Of a stretch of DNA of 54,849 nucleotides, positions 54,566 to 54,849 are shown in pieces. The stretch's first letter is position 1; every line of letters starts with the position of its first letter. A model generated the notes under the pieces. It was not told where the DNA came from. It did not search any database and saw nothing but the letters and a program-made list of their open reading frames with translations. The position numbers and the translations under genes are program-made. This DNA is from Russula earlei. Taxonomy: Eukaryota > Basidiomycota > Agaricomycetes > Russulales > Russulaceae. The stretch is from positions 1 through 54,849 of the forward strand of contig JAGFNK010000354.1 in the NCBI GenBank assembly GCA_025769875.1. The letters are read 5' to 3'.

Positions 54566-54849
54566 TTAGAGCAGCGATGAGTCATAGCAATAGGTGGAGT
54601 GGAGGGGGGACATACGGTACATCCTGCTCAGATTCGCAGTCAATGGCAATGACGTCCCGCTCTGCATGACATAGTGTGGTTGAGGAGTCTTGATGAGCGA
54701 TGGTTGCGAGGCGCAGGCATTTATGCTGTCCGGATGAGCATGATGGGGAGGCGGGAGTGCAGCCCACAGTCTTGCGTGGCTGATCGACGGCACGATCCAC
54801 AAGGGCGCTGTGTAGTTCGTTGTGCGTCGAGGCTCTCCTTCAGCTTTGT
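54566..54849 (-). CDS. Second copy of the MARTKQT-type gene, 3' part only
   Basis: The minus-strand frame entering from the window edge reads ALVDRAVDQP...SGQHKCLRLATIA...ERDVIAIDCESEQDVPYV and aligns with the end of the gene at 52035-53459 (LREAVDP..., ACLQTIA, ERDIIYINCE). A GTATGTCC at about 54614 may be an intron donor. The N-terminus lies outside the window, so whether it also starts MARTKQT is unknown. Confidence 0.45.
   Translation of the reverse strand, partial: KAEGEPRRTTNYTAPLWIVPSISHARLWAALPPPHHAHPDSINACASQPSLIKTPQPHYVMQSGTSLPLTANLSRMYRMSPLHSTYCYDSSLL

Noticed and set aside
1..54849. CRISPR arrays, tRNA and rRNA genes
   Set aside because: Repeats are mobile-element ends, not regularly spaced units. 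No cloverleaf or rRNA motif was noticed by eye. A tRNAscan run would settle tRNAs.

Overview
The window looks like a transposon-rich stretch of a basidiomycete (mushroom-type, Agaricomycetes) chromosome. Reasons: short GT-AG introns of 40-74 nt, a decayed FunK1 fungal kinase, a decayed fungal MAP-kinase-kinase domain, F-box and Myb-like genes, and several Ty3/gypsy retrotransposons carrying chromodomains. There are no bacterial operons, rRNA or tRNA genes, or CRISPR arrays. The species is not determined.

Layout. 1-4902 is a graveyard: the reverse-oriented end of a chromodomain-type (D-like) element with gag and LTR, a truncated ~960-bp C-family LTR split by a 554-bp TTA-flanked MITE, a Ty1/copia-like gag/protease relic, and a relic of a Ty3 3' accessory ORF. 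4903-37593 is a matryoshka of insertions, ordered by target-site duplications (TSDs). A C-family LTR (4903-6293 plus 37509-37593) contains Ty3 element A (6294-37508, TSD CCCAT). A's integrase contains Ty3 element B (12671-34367, TSD CAATC). B's polypurine tract contains Ty3 element D (26374-33729, TSD GGGGG). B also carries two copies of a 3.25-kb DNA transposon with 339-bp inverted repeats and TA TSDs (T1 16794-20040, T2 21610-24862). A's reverse transcriptase is split by an 829-bp solo LTR (10385-11213, TSD AGAAG). 37594-38241 holds two partial LTRs.

38242-54849 is gene-poor flank: a long foldback hairpin, an inverted-repeat-bounded segment with a MAPKK fragment, a two-exon small secreted protein gene (40732-41288), FunK1 and F-box pseudogenes on the minus strand, two C-family solo LTRs with TSDs, SAP-like and Myb-like fragments, and two copies of an unrecognised gene. 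One of those copies starts MARTKQT and is split by a solo LTR.

How the parts work together. A, B and D share one plan: LTR; a PBS that pairs with a sequence just downstream of the element's own TATA box (Tf1/sushi-type self-priming); gag with a CCHC knuckle; a G-GRN-TTT -1 frameshift heptamer at the end of gag; pol (PR-RT-RNase H-INT-chromodomain); and a third coding region in the env position with a helical middle and an unusual C-x2-C-x4-H-x4-C-x2-P-H-x2-C knuckle. That last part is the best candidate for something undescribed. All three elements are inactivated by stops and frameshifts, many of the stops consistent with CGA to TGA. Most host-like genes here are also frame-broken.
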